Positions 48,970-62,135 of a DNA stretch of 64,000 nt are shown piece by piece. The position numbers were made by a program, and so were the translations under genes. This DNA is from Diphasiastrum complanatum (taxonomy: Eukaryota; Streptophyta; Lycopodiopsida; Lycopodiales; Lycopodiaceae). The notes beneath the pieces are model-generated. The model was not told the origin of the DNA. It was given only the letters and a program-made list of their open reading frames with translations, and made no database searches. Location of the stretch: positions 63,702,671-63,766,670 of the forward strand of contig CM055101.1 in the NCBI GenBank assembly GCA_029204225.1, given 5' to 3'. Numbering within the stretch: position 1 is the first letter of the stretch; each line of letters starts with the position of its first letter.

Positions 48970-49606
48970 ATGAAGGGAACATTGCCTGATATAGCCGTGC
49001 ACTCCATCCCATTAGAAAAAGATGCAAAGCCAGTCCAAGTGAAGCCTTACCGTTGTAATCCACTCTATAGAGAAAAAATTAAAGAAGACATACAAAGATT
49101 ACTAGCTACGAATTTCATCAAAGAGATTAAACACACGACATGGTTATCACCCATCATGGTGGTTTCCCAAAAGAATGGTAAACTAAGGATATGTATGGAC
49201 TTAAAAGAATTGAATAAAGTCCCAAAAAAGGACCACTTCCCTTTACCATTAACCGACGCCATACTCGAAGAAATGGTAGGAGTAGAGGCAATGAGGTTAT
49301 TAGATGGCTTCAGCGGTTATTTTCTTATTTGATATTCATAAGACTTCATTTGCCACAGAGTTTGGTACCTATGCATATCAGGTGATGCCATTCGGATTTT
49401 GTAATGCCCCATCGACCTTTCAAAGAATGATGCAGTTTGCATTCAAATATTTACTACATAAAATTTTAGAGATATATCTAGATGACATTTGTGTTAAATT
49501 TAGAAATTGTGAACATATTGATGTGCTTGAAAAGGTTTTAATTTTAATGCAAAAAGTCTGGAATCTCACTGACTCCAGAGAAATGTCAGATTTGGGTAAC
49601 ACATGA
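48970..49606 (+). pseudogene. Gypsy reverse transcriptase fragment
   Basis: VQVKPYRCNPLYREKIKEDI, FIKEIKHTTWLSPIMVV, GKLRICMDLKELNKV and LLDGFSGY form the start of a Gypsy reverse transcriptase. After stops and a shift come FGTYAYQVMPFGFCNAPSTF and IYLDDICV, with catalytic YLDD at about 49474. It stops after about 30 more residues; RNase H and integrase are absent. LTR sequence follows at about 49715, so pol was cut by deletion. Confidence 0.85.
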
Positions 49607-49714
49607 TGTTGTCTTAGGACATATCATATCCAAAGATGGTATCTCGACGGATCTGGCTAAAGTGAAAGATATTCAGGTAATGCCACTACCTGCCACGGTA
49701 AAGAAAATTTTTAT

Positions 49715-49789
49715 GATGTTGAATGACGTGAATTGCAAGAGTCTTATATCAAGTAAGAGATTGTAGATCAGCAGTTTGTGAGTAGTAAT
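49715..49789 (+). repeat. Gypsy LTR fragment
   Basis: GTTGAATGACGTGAATTG, ATATCAAGTAAGAGATTG and TAGATCAGCAGTTTGTGAG match about 45955-46045. It is cut at 49790 by the Copia LTR. Confidence 0.75.
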
Positions 49790-50009
49790 TGTTAGAAACC
49801 AATGATAAACTTATATTGTTTACCACAAACTGTTGACAGCTGTAAGTAGCTATAGGCTAGTCTATAGTCAACTACTAGTTTTTCTATATATATATATTCA
49901 TGGTTCATTGTACTCTTTGTTATTCAGTGTGATATAGTGATTGTGTGTTCTGCTTCCTTCTTATGGTGATTGCTTATGAAATGATTGATAGTGCTTCAGA
50001 TCATTGACA
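49790..50009 (+). repeat. Copia 5' LTR, relative of the third element
   Basis: 220 bp, TGTTAGAAACC...TCATTGACA, similar to 37547-37809. It starts exactly at the end of the Gypsy LTR fragment. Confidence 0.85.
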
Positions 50010-50600
50010 TGGTATTAGAGCTCCTCTGATCTAGAGTGCCAAAGTACTGGGTTTAGCTTGTCACTGGCTCTGTACTGAGGTGAGATAGTCCTTCACAGGA
50101 GGTGAAAGCAAGAGAACTTACAATGTTGATGAAAATAGTCTCTTGAGCAAATTGCTGGTATTGAAGCATGGTAGGAAGTGCTTGAACACTCTTTGAAGAG
50201 TTTATTCATAGGATAAGGAGGCAAAAATAGTGGGAAACCATTGGCAACTGACTGGGATCAGTTTGGTGAACATTTGAGCATTTTGCAGCTTAAGTTGTAG
50301 TGAGAGATTGTGAAGTAGTAACAACTCTACTTGCATCATTTTCAGATCATTCTGAGTGTTGGAAGCTATAATCAAGAGTTGAGAAGCAGATCAACCTTGA
50401 AGGCACTCAAACTTGCAAAGAAAATCACAGTGTTTGGTGGAAAAAATTCGAAAGCATTAGGGGAAATATGGGCTCAAAATGGGCCCTTTAAGAAATTTCA
50501 CTTTAGAGAGAGGTTACATAGAGAGAGAATGCAAACCGGTAACTTCTGGTCGTCGTTTTTCAAGTTTTCGGCCTTGCCCGACGTTTAACTGCTATGGTTA
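50010..50600 (+). other. Copia primer site and leader, truncated
   Basis: TGGTATTAGAGC at 50010-50021 is the initiator-Met site with one change. The following ~100 bases (GCTTGTCAC, CCTTCA.AGGAGGTGAAAGC) match the leader of the third element at 37850-37910. Similarity then fades, no gag follows, and 50250-50600 is unassigned. Confidence 0.7.
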
Positions 50601-50998
50601 ACTATAGACAATAGCTAGTTAAGCATGAGATGTAATAACTTCTCTGCATGCTTGTTCTAAAATTTGGGACTAGAGCTTTCAGACTGAAAATCTTGGTGTG
50701 CTCAATGCAAAAACTAAAGCGGGAGTAGTAGAACTTTTGAAATCATTGTATGCTTATAGTGAAATATGAGGCGGGATGATTTTCGATGCGACATAAAAAT
50801 TAGAAAAGTAAGGTATGCTAGATCTATTCATGTTGATTTATTGTAGTTTGAAGCATTTACGGATTATAGCTTCTAACAATGGCAATGTTCCATTTGCATG
50901 TTGCTCTTTCTATATAATGCACTCCGATTATTAAGAAAAATTCGAAAAGTTGTAGAGAATGCTGCTGCAATAGTTAGAGAATTGAGAATGAATAATAT

Positions 50999-51880
50999 AT
51001 GAATATAGATTTGTGGGTGGATAGATCAATTTATCCTAATGATCCAGCTACCAATTTGTGTCCAGATTTTAAGTCCGTAACTCATCTTCTCAGATTTGTA
51101 TTTGAAGGAAATAGCGGATTACTTGGATATTGTCAAAGGTCACGTGATATTGGAATGCATAGCATATATTGTCTTAATCAACAATTACAGTTTGCTAATC
51201 AACAATTGCAATGTGCAAATCAGCAATTGCTTCATTATGTGCAACACACTAGTGCTAAAAACCATGCACTCAAGAATGAGATACATATGATTGAACATTT
51301 AGTATTCAATTGGAAAATCACATATGGTGGTTGGCGACATTCCAGGTATACATTTCAATTTTCATTTAGAATATCGTTATTAACATTTCATACCTTGCCA
51401 GTTTTTATTGACATGTCATGCATTACTTGCTTCTCTACAAGTCTTGAAAGAGGACCATAAAATACTTTCATGGATATTTTCAAGAACAAATTATGGCGAG
51501 ATTATAAAGAGACATCTGGAGGGTGAAAAATAAAGTCGAAAACCATAGAAGTTTTCAAATTCAATGACACCTTGCAGGTGATTTGAAAACATTAAAATGT
51601 ATGTATAATGTCTCTCGTGGAGCAACATCAAAGCATCCATGTCTTTATTGCATGAAGGATTGCTACAATATGAATTTGGAACGATCAACAAACACTGGCC
51701 CAACACGAGAAGCTGAAGATCCAAATATGAAAAGTGTTCTGCCAATTCCATTAAAAATGTTCACATATGCACATTGCATGCTGAGGCTCGTATTATTGAA
51801 AAACTTATTTACCAAAGATCACGGAATCGAAATATGGAAAGTGGTGTCCATATTTATAGCCTATTCATATTGATCACAGC
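50999..51880 (+). pseudogene. Rearranged second copy of the CxxC transposase-like gene
   Basis: The frame 50999-51345 has a heptad-like stretch NQQLQFANQQLQCANQQLLH and ends at a GTATAC donor-like site after WRHSR. At 51571, after a TTGCAG acceptor-like site, it resumes GDLKTLKCMYNVSRGATSKH then PCLYCMKD. This is closely similar to 60637-60717. SVLPIPLKNVHIC and HAEARIIEKLIYQRSRNRN follow after a one-base shift. The region carrying the first Asp and everything after about 51850 (including the Glu region) is missing. It is fused to a Copia RNase H fragment at about 51895. Confidence 0.65.
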
Positions 51881-51894
51881 CATACATTTGTCAA

Positions 51895-51990
51895 ATGAAT
51901 TTACACATTGCACAAACGAGATGGTATGGATCAAGAGGAAGACCAAGGACCTTCACTTGCTAGATTTTTCAGAGAGCCCAATTGTCATGC
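51895..51990 (+). pseudogene. Copia RNase H fragment fused to the transposase copy
   Basis: CTNEMVWIKRKTKDLHLLDF then SESPIV matches the RNase H of the young element (CTKEMVWIKRMIMELHLLDF). Only about 30 residues remain. Confidence 0.8.
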
Positions 51991-52639
51991 CCATGACTGG
52001 TCTCGGGTAACATGTCCATGCCAGGGATCGGTAGACCAACAACCCATAAGTTAATTGTGACTATAATGGAATTGGGGCCCTTATGTGTACATGGTCATAA
52101 TTAATTGTTGTAGGCATGAACTCATGGTGGTGGAGTTGGTATGGGTCTATCAGTGAGTCATTAGGGAACTGGATGATGTGGCCCAAATAGGCTGTAGAGG
52201 TGTCCAGTGAGGTGTCAAAGTGCACTACTAGTGGTGCATGGGCCTTGACTTAGAATTTGCTTCGAACAAGAACACAGATCATGCTATACAATAACACAGA
52301 GAGAAAGCACTCTCCACACAAAGCTCACGTAGCAAACTGTATTTCTCAAAATGAAAATACACTATACATATAGTTCTTCACTATGGCAACCCATTCATGG
52401 CCCAGGTTGCCGTTGACTGGACATGTGTCCCATCAACTCTCCTCGTGGTGAGGCCAATGGATTCTTATCCACTCATAGGACCTGCAATACAGTAACACAG
52501 TAGTTCTACTTTAATTCTAACTCTCTCCCTTGAAGTAGAGTCTACTTTTTATACAGTCATATACAACTTTAAAGTCAACAAAAAAGTACAGAAAGCTTTC
52601 ATTTAAACTTATCAAACTTTTCTCTAATAAGTGGCTTAG
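51991..52639 (+). other. LTR-like stretch, limits unknown
   Basis: On the minus strand a purine tract (CAAGGGAGAGAG) occurs at about 52524-52535, after the RNase H relic, so the bases below it are probably a Copia 3' LTR. I could not find a matching second copy. Confidence 0.4.
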
Positions 52640-53045
52640 TGAAATTGTCAGCTAGTTTTCATCCGTATCACAATGAACAACATGAATTATACTACTCAGC
52701 AGCCTCTCACGTATAAAGTGATACTGAATCTCAATGTGTTTGGTTCTCGCATGGAACACTGGACTCTTTGCTAGCTGAATGCCACTCTGACTGTCGTTAT
52801 GTATAGTCGTGGGATTTTCTTGTTTCATGCCAACTTCATCCAAGATTTGCCTCAACCATATAGCTTCTTGTGCTGCACTACACATTGCCTTATACTCTAT
52901 TTCTGTTGTGGATAGAGCAACTATACTTTGCTTCTTACTAGACCAAGAAAAACAACTCCCACAAAGCTAGAATACATACCCTATGGTGGATCTACGATCA
53001 TCATAGTCACCTCTCCAATCCGCATCCACATAGCCACATAACTCA
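52640..53045 (-). pseudogene. Copia RNase H fragment
   Basis: The minus strand reads YVDADWRGDYDDRRSTIGYV, then SWSSKKQSIVALSTTEIEYK, EAIWLRQILDEVG and HARTKHIEIQYHFIRERLL. These are RNase H motifs of Copia with one stop. Its wording differs from the young element's family, so it is probably from another element. Confidence 0.85.
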
Positions 53046-53399
53046 GGTAAACCCTCATGACATGACTGCATAAACCAAGTAGTTTCACTAGTCCATCTTC
53101 AAGATCATCTTGACACAAGAAAATGACCATGAATTCACCAAAAATTGACAATCTCCAAACATTGGCTTCAAGTAGCTCAACACTTGAGAACTTGATCATG
53201 GATGAATGATATAATGAACTTCCAATAGCTTCACTACAATCAGCAAAACAAGCCAAGAATGCTAGTACAACTCCAACAATAAGATATTGCAAGACAATGT
53301 AGCTAGTTTTACCATATCTTGACAATTTGCACACATCCACATGAAATAGCTCAATCATAAGATAGAACAAGTAAAGTAAACTTGAACACCACTTCCTTG
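53046..53399 (-). other. Unassigned stretch between two Copia fragments
   Basis: It is open in one minus-strand frame continuous with the pre-integrase relic, but shows no Copia motif. It probably marks an insertion or rearrangement. Confidence 0.4.
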
Positions 53400-54692
53400 C
53401 TGCTCCTTTGACCTTACTTCCATCCTTTTTGTTAGCCATAACAAAAGCGTTAAGCTTTAAAAGTCTACCTTGTCTATTGCCCCTAGCAACCAAGATTTCT
53501 TCCTTTGTAATGAAGCAAGCATCACCACCAAACTTTACCATGTATCCTCTCTCTATCATTTGACCAACACTTAGCAAATTCTTTGAAAGTGAAGGAATGT
53601 AAAGAACACCATCAAGTCTTGATTTCCTATTAGTAGAGAGACAAATAGGAATTGAACCAGTACCTTCAATCACACTCTCACACCATTGGCCATGTGAATT
53701 GCTTTCTTGGCTCCATCATAAGTGACCAAAGAAGTAAAGAACTCCTTGTGACTAGTCATGTGTGAACTAGCTCCACTATCAATCCACCATGAATCTTTGT
53801 CACCTTCACTTGATATTGGACTTGAAGAACACATCAAAAGAGAATCACCACCACCTAGATCCTCAACATTAGTAGTAAAGTTGATTTGCTTGCTACCTTC
53901 ATCTCTTTGCTTCTTCAAACATTCATTTGCAAAATGCCCTTTGATTCCACAATAAAATCATTTCAACTTAGACTTATCTTTCTTTTTGCCAAAAGAGGAA
54001 GTCTCACCTTGATCTTGCCCTTTAGACCACTTGCCTTTGCCTTTGCCCTTGAACTTGCCTTTGATGAACATAGCCTCTTCTTCATATTGAGATGTCGATG
54101 TAGATCCACCTCCTCTTAATTGAAGCCTATACTCCTCATTCACCAAGATCTCTTGCAAATCCACAATACTTGGAAAAGTTTTTTGAATGGCAGAACTTTG
54201 AACAAGATTAGCATGATCATCCAACAAGCCATTAAGTATAACTTGAACAAGTTCTACCTCCTTAATGCTTTCATCAATACATGCTAACTCATCATTGAAT
54301 GCTTTAACCCTCAGAACAAAAGCATGAGTACTCTATTCCTTCTTTTGCCTACTTTGAAAGATTTACCTCCTAAGAGTAAGCACTCTTGATGTAGACTTGG
54401 ATTCATAAAGCTTCTTCAAAGCTTCCCAAGCCTCCAAAGATGATGTGCACTTACCAACTTCCTTGAGAAGCTCATTGGTAACATTCATCTTAATCACGTG
54501 TAGAGTTTTCTTTGCTCTCTTGTCATGCCTCACTTGATCTTGAGGTTCTTGAGGCCTCTCCTCCACCCCTGCAACAATCTCCATCAACTCATTCATCTCC
54601 AATAAGGACTCCATCCTCACTTTCCAAGTAGAATAGTTGATTGAGGTAAGCCTATCATTGCTCTCCAACATAAATCCACCACTTGTAGCCAT
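53400..54692 (-). pseudogene. Gag-protease of a relative of the young Copia element
   Basis: ATG 54692 opens SNDRLTSINYSTWKVRMESL, nearly the same Gag as in the young element. A stop follows after LTLRR (54363). The Gag resumes at 54227 with NLVQSSAIQKTFPSI and the Lys-rich linker. The first Cys of the zinc knuckle is a TGA (53955-53957); the rest reads FYCGIKGHFANEC. The protease WWIDSGASSHMTSHKEFF keeps its Asp. Pre-integrase sequence (LYIPSLSKNLLSVGQM, ILVARGNRQGRLLKLNAF) ends at about 53400. Integrase and reverse transcriptase are absent. Confidence 0.9.
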
Positions 54693-55644
54693 GTTGCAAT
54701 GACCTGATCTTCTTCTTTCAACCTATTCCAATGCACAAAGCACTCTCTTGAATGTCAACAACTGAAGTCAAGAAGAAATCACAAAGATATGGGACCTCTC
54801 AAATCTCTTCTAGCACTTCTAACTAGAAAATCAACACATAGAATAGTGAAATCTTGATCAACCTATGATCTATCCTCAATCTAATGGTTCTTGCCACTTC
54901 CTAAGATTGAAACATACTCAAATGAAGTTCGATAATCTCACAAACTAGAGATCCAATCCAAATTAGGGTTTTGACAAAATCACAAAAAATTGCATATCTC
55001 AAATTCTACATGCAATTTCTAGAAACTTGATATATCTTCTTGTAGACTCCAATGAGACCTTCCTAATGCACCAAAAATCATCTAAATCCAATAAACCAAG
55101 TGTGAAATTGGAATTGATCAAGTATATAACCCTATATTGAGTTTTGACCTACAAAAGATCAATTATACACATGCAAAAATGTTGATTTTTTAAGTAGATC
55201 CAAACCCTATTTGGCCACTTGGCTTTCCCTCCAAAATGTAAACCCTACTATTTTTGGGGCTAGATTCAATGTACCCAAAGTTCAAATTTGAATCTCTCTC
55301 AAACTCGACTACCAACTTTCCCACACTTTCAAAAAGTGTTTATTGAATGTATTATAAACTAATATAACTTCAGTAAGTTTATCTCTAAGTCTAAAATGAG
55401 TTGTGGCCTCTTATTGACAATTTACCAAGATATTACTAAACTAGACTAAACTAGTTGAAATCTCTCACAATGCGTAGAAGGACACTCTACCACCACTTTG
55501 AAAAGCTCATTGAATCAGCAAACCCATTTCTAACTTCTCTTGAGAAATTGGCACTTCCAACTAGGATGCCAATCCAAGTGCCTCGATCTTCCAAATCCAT
55601 TATAGAGCTTGCCTCCACTCCTATCCAAGACCGCATCTTAGCCG
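54693..55644 (-). other. Leader of the minus-strand Copia relative
   Basis: The part next to gag (TTCTTCTTGAC, TTCAAGAGAGTGCTTTGTGC) is similar to the young element's leader. The part near the primer site is unrelated. No gene. Confidence 0.6.
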
Positions 55645-55656
55645 ACTCTGATACCA
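55645..55656 (-). promoter_or_regulatory. Primer binding site of the minus-strand Copia relative
   Basis: TGGTATCAGAGT on the minus strand, one base from the LTR end; initiator-Met type with a changed last base. Confidence 0.85.
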
Positions 55657-55657
55657 A

Positions 55658-56136
55658 TGTAAAGATGATAAGGGATAACCCCTAAGATGAGGATAGGAGA
55701 ACACAATAGAAGAGACTATGGAGCCAAACCGCCCAATTAATCCTAGATCAAAACCTGGATCTAGCCCCCAAGCCATGCCATGTGAAGCAAGAGGAGAAGA
55801 GAGAACTTGATAACCTAAACCCAATATGTCGACCGGAGAATCCCTACCTCATTATATAGAGAGTAGAGTCCTGTGCATGAAACCATGCAATCCCCATGCA
55901 CGTCAACTATAAATAGGTCTTATCTCTTCATGCAGTACTCCTGCCTATATCTGTCACACAGACATGCAATACTCCATATGTCTCAATTAAAGTGTCTGGG
56001 TCCTCTCAAGGTAATTAGTCACAAACAGGCCTTGACATGGAATTAAATCACGACATGACCAATAATCTCAAGTACTGGAGGGCCGATCTACCATATTAGG
56101 ACTATTCCAGGTCCTTAACCGAATATGGCCATAACA
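55658..56136 (-). repeat. 5' LTR of the minus-strand Copia relative
   Basis: 479 bp, TGTTATGGCC...CATCTTTACA on the minus strand. It is the same LTR family as 4959-5438 and the partial 2893-3073. TATA-like TATATAATGAGG lies near 55855. Confidence 0.9.
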
Positions 56137-56177
56137 ATGATGATAATCGAACCTTTAACATCCATAATCTCCATGAT

Positions 56178-57847
<1,670 letters not shown>

Positions 57848-58710
57848 GTCCCTCTTAAGGCCATGGTTGGTGGCTTGGTATCTTTGTCAGGTTCAACATG
57901 TCGAAAAACTTCTGATGCTTGATCCTGAGAAGCGCTTTGGTGAAAATGTCTGCAACCATTTCTGTTGTGGAGCAGTATTGAAGAATCACTTGCCCTGAGA
58001 AAACTTTTTCTCGAATGAAATGATACTAGATTTTTATGTTTTTAGACTTGTCATGAAATTGGTACTCAGTGATAGTGAAATACAGTTCAAATTGTCACAC
58101 AGAATGGTACTAGCATTGAACTGAGTGTGATGCAAATCGTGAAGCAATAACGTGATCCATATAGCTTCCTTTGAAGCTTGACATGCTGTGATGTACTCTG
58201 TCTCGGTCAAAGAAAGCGCGACTGATTTCTTCTTGAATTCCATGGAACCGGTCCCCCTGCCAGATAGAAACAAAACCTGGAGATAGATTTTCTGGTAGAG
58301 ACTGTTCCTCCCCAATTTGAGTCGGAGTAGCCTCATAGGACGAGTGGGTCGATAGCATTTTCATCATAACACAAAATGTGATCTAAACTTTTCTGAATAT
58401 ATCTCATCACTCTCTTTAATACTTTCCAATGAGAGATCCTAGGATTAGACATGAATTGACTTAATGTGCTAACAGTGTATGCTAGATTTGGTCTAGTGCA
58501 TAGCATGACATACATCAAAGATCCCATTAGTAAATGAAAAGGGTACTTTGCTAAGTCGAGTACTTCACTTTCGGTCTCAACACAATAAGATTTAGTCAAT
58601 ATTATGCTTGGATCCATTTGTGTATCAATTGGTTTGCAATCAAATAACAATAAAGTTATTAAAATATCATTTTCTAACTTCTTTACGCATCTGTCCACAC
58701 TACTTTCCAT
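57848..58710 (-). pseudogene. Copia reverse transcriptase end and RNase H, 3' part of an element
   Basis: From 58710 downward: FDCKPIDTQMDPSI, LLMGSLMYVMLCTRPNLAYT and SQFMSNPRISHWKVLKRVMR (the Copia connection region). After a stop follow GYSDSNWGG, RNase H fragments in two frames (LSLTETEYITACQASKEAIW) and an ADIFTKAL-like end at about 57900. A purine tract and 3' LTR follow at 57847. Stops and shifts throughout. Confidence 0.85.
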
Positions 58711-59220
58711 GAAAATGAATGTACCTTACTTTAGTCACATCAAACTTCACTGGTGCCTAACCACAATTAAAGTATAATTTTCAAATTGTCGAAATATTCC
58801 CTCCCAATAGTTGGGAACACTACAAAATTTGAATTAGGAGTGACATTTCAGAAACAAAGCCTACGCCATATCTAGTTCTATTATTGTCATTGTGTTGTTT
58901 GTTACTATACTACTATACTGATGACATAGCTTTATCATCTTCATGTGGATCTGTCACCATAATATGCTCTGCTCAGGACAAGAAATTCAAAGCAACCCAA
59001 ATTGTCAACTTCTGATATGATCCGATACAAGGAGGAAAAGCTAAAGCATGTAGATTTATGGTGATCATGAACATTGTATCCTATTGATCCATATTCATTG
59101 CAACATTTGGATTTTCATTCGGTGAGTCAATTAATAATCTATACGTGTCATGGCAAAAATGGCCTTTTGGGTTACTGTGAGAATTTAATGCTCTATGGGA
59201 ATGCACATTCAATGTAAAGA
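58711..59220 (+). other. Unassigned stretch left of the transposase-like gene
   Basis: No clear coding match. Further degraded pol of the minus-strand Copia would be expected but is not recognisable. The left border of the transposase-like unit should lie here; I saw no terminal repeat. Confidence 0.35.
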
Positions 59221-61771
59221 ATACATTATTTGGAAGAGGAACTGAGAAAAATATCAAAGGAGTGCGAAGAAAAATCCACAAAGTTGAAAACTTGTTTGGA
59301 AAAAAATGAGATGTTAAAAAAGGAGATCCAAACGTTAAAATCTTCTTTGCGTCATTTTACAACTAGTAATGATGAGATAAAAACTGCATTTCAATCCATG
59401 CGTATCTCATATTTGTCTCTTGTTAAAGTATGTATGTGCTCAACAAAAAGGTCATAAACAACAAGAGAAAAAGATTGGTAACCAATGATATATGTGATTT
59501 ATCATCCAGAGGAGGTTATTGAAAAAGACGAATCTGTGCTTTCAAGTAACTTATAGCTTATTTGGTTTAATATTGCTTGAATCTTTAATTTCAATCATAA
59601 TCACTAGTTCTGCTATTTATTAATTTCAACTTTCTATTGATTTGTTTATTGTGCTACTGAATACTATGATATTCCTAATCTCTACTGACAGTTTTGTGAA
59701 CATTATGTTTGCAATGTAGATCAACATTGGTTGCTGAAGACCATTTGGCCGATGAGATTTCCATTGGAAACTCACTAGGTTCCATTTTGACTTCTAAATC
59801 TATAAAATCAATGTTAAACAATAATAAAATGAAAAAGATTAAGGCTTCAGTTACTGATAACATTATGAATGAAGTTGGAAAAATATTGGACACTACATTG
59901 GTTTATGGAGCATGTGATTTTTCTAGCATTAGCAGAGAAGCATATGCAACAATGTTTAAGATGATAGAGGAGGCATTTGCACATGTAAGTATAGAAAAGT
60001 TTCCAATTCAACGACTATTTCATCTTTAAAAAAAAGAGACATGTTAAACCAAGGTATGTAGACAATAGTTGGTAATCTATCTCATATCAATGAAGTGTAT
60101 TGCTCAAAAGGAGAATGTCTAGCATATAACAATTTCAACAATTTATTTATTGACATTAATCAGTTACTAACATTCATCATAAATTTTTACGATATTACAA
60201 ATGAGAATGTCAATAACAAGTTCATAGTTGTTCTCAAGTTAGATGAGTCTGAAATTATAAAAGGACAAAAAATAGAGAGCGTTAGTCTTACGATCATGAA
60301 TGGAGCACTTTCAAATTCAGAAGACTCAGAAGGCCTCAACTTCAGTATTCAATCAGAAAATGATATTTGGTGGTTGGCAGCTTTTCAAGTATAGTAGTTC
60401 CTTTACATATTGAATAGGGATAATCTAATATGGATTTCATTTGGAGAATTTTCTCTGTGTTAATATTATTCTAAATCATTTTTTTGTTTCTCTTATAGGT
60501 GATGAAAGAAGACCATGACTTTCTCGCATGGATATTTAATAGAACGTCATATCCTGCCACCATAAAAAATCACATGGATGGAGATCCACTCAATATTTAT
60601 GGAATTGGCACTTTCAACGTAGAATGGCATTTAGTAGGAGATCTGAAGACATTAAGATGTATGTTCAATGTATCCCATGGCGCTAACTCTAAACAGCCAT
60701 GTTTATACTGCATGAAGACAACAAAAGACATGACAAGGAGTACAGGAATATCAAGAGATCGAGAAGATCCTAATTGAGAACCCGTACTACCGATTCCTCT
60801 TCAGAATGTTCATATCTATACATGGCATGCAAAGGTGCGTATAATAAAAAAAATATATATATCTTCACATCTTGTTTGCATGGAATTCCGAGCCAAAGGC
60901 ATCTGCGAAGAAAGCTATTTCCAGATAAGAGGATGTGTTGTCTAAAGCAGGCTTACATAAAGTCCACGTTAAAATAAAAAAAGACGACAAGCTATTATGT
61001 AAAACAAGAAATATTCCATGCAAGTCGATCATTGGAGGATCCAAAGCTCGTAGATTTTTATCAAATTATTCTGGCAAACAATCCAAGATTCAATACTCGG
61101 TTTGGAAAGAGATAATAGCTGCAACTCAAGATTTTGAAGAAGAAGGTTCTACTCGTCTACACAAAGTAGAAGTTTGGAGAAAATTAGACAACATGGTGAA
61201 ATACTTGAGAAAAGATAAATTTTTCAAATACTGATGTACAAATGATACAGAATACAACCAGTGAATTTGTGGATGTAGTTCGAAGTGCATGGGGTTTAGA
61301 TCATATAACTCATTATATGATAAAATTTCGATGTTACACTAGTATAGTCAAATATGTGCAATTAATTTAGATAATTTTGCTACTAATTTGTATTTTGTTT
61401 TTATGACATGCACCATTCGACATTCTTTGCAAAAAATAGTAGAAGTTAGCATATGGTCATTGCAAGGAATGGAAAAATCTCATTGGCAAGCAAGAGCGGC
61501 ATTTCATAAAAGTACACAACATGGTGGGACTAGCACAAAGAACAACTATATATTGCAACTTTTTCAATGGTTTTATAGAAGAATCCAAATTCGTCATAAT
61601 ACAAAATCGATGGATTATAAAAATTTCAAAAAGCATGCAAATTTATACAAGCCAATAGGCAATAGACATACAAAGAGATTTTGTATATTGAATGAAATTT
61701 TTTACAAAGTACCATTCTTCAATATCTACTCTGCTTCCGGCACTTTTTCTAATGATAGTTACAACTTTTAA
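59221..61771 (+). pseudogene. DDE transposase-like gene with CxxC zinc motif (RAG1/Transib-like order), intron-containing, decayed
   Basis: Plus-strand coding pieces are separated by splice-like borders: 59230-59427 (a Lys/Glu-rich coiled coil, donor GTATGT), about 59720-59984 (donor GTAAGT), about 60190-60388, 60499-60834 (acceptor CTTATAG, donor GTGCGT), 60925-61234 and 61388-61771. Key residues in order: Asp in LKLDESE (60242), Asp in VGDLKTL (60640), zinc pair CLYC (60700-60711), His in YTWHAK (60826), His in TIRHSLQ and Glu in LQGMEKSH (61472). Asp-Asp-CxxC-His-Glu is the order in RAG1 and Transib transposases, and the local wording around the second Asp and the Glu is also similar. A TGA at 60775-60777 and frame breaks show decay. 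No relation to LTR-element proteins. The superfamily is inferred, not proven. Confidence 0.6.
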
Positions 61772-62135
61772 TCATGCAACAATTTTCTTCTTTTATACGG
61801 ATCCAAGAGCTCATAGTTTTCATGCTTACTCATATCAACGTAGGTAGCATACAATGCAAAATGAGATGATCTGAGCATGGAATATCTTAAAATTTCAAGT
61901 GCAATAGTTTTCTTTACAAACATTATTTTATGCACATTATTAAAATTATGTCCTCCAAGAAAATGAGAAAGTGTCTTGATTGTCACAATCATTGTATCAC
62001 CATGTCGATGAAACTTTGAATGGGCAACACTTATCTCGTTATTCCTTGAAGAACTTCAGATAATACCCTAGTGCATGATCTCTTGAAAATCCTCTAGCAG
62101 AAGATCTCTACCCTCCTCGACGAATTGCAAAATCA
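61772..62135 (-). other. Intergenic stretch between convergent genes
   Basis: One short minus-strand frame (61768-61992) lacks any motif. This is where 3' ends of both converging genes would lie. Confidence 0.35.
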
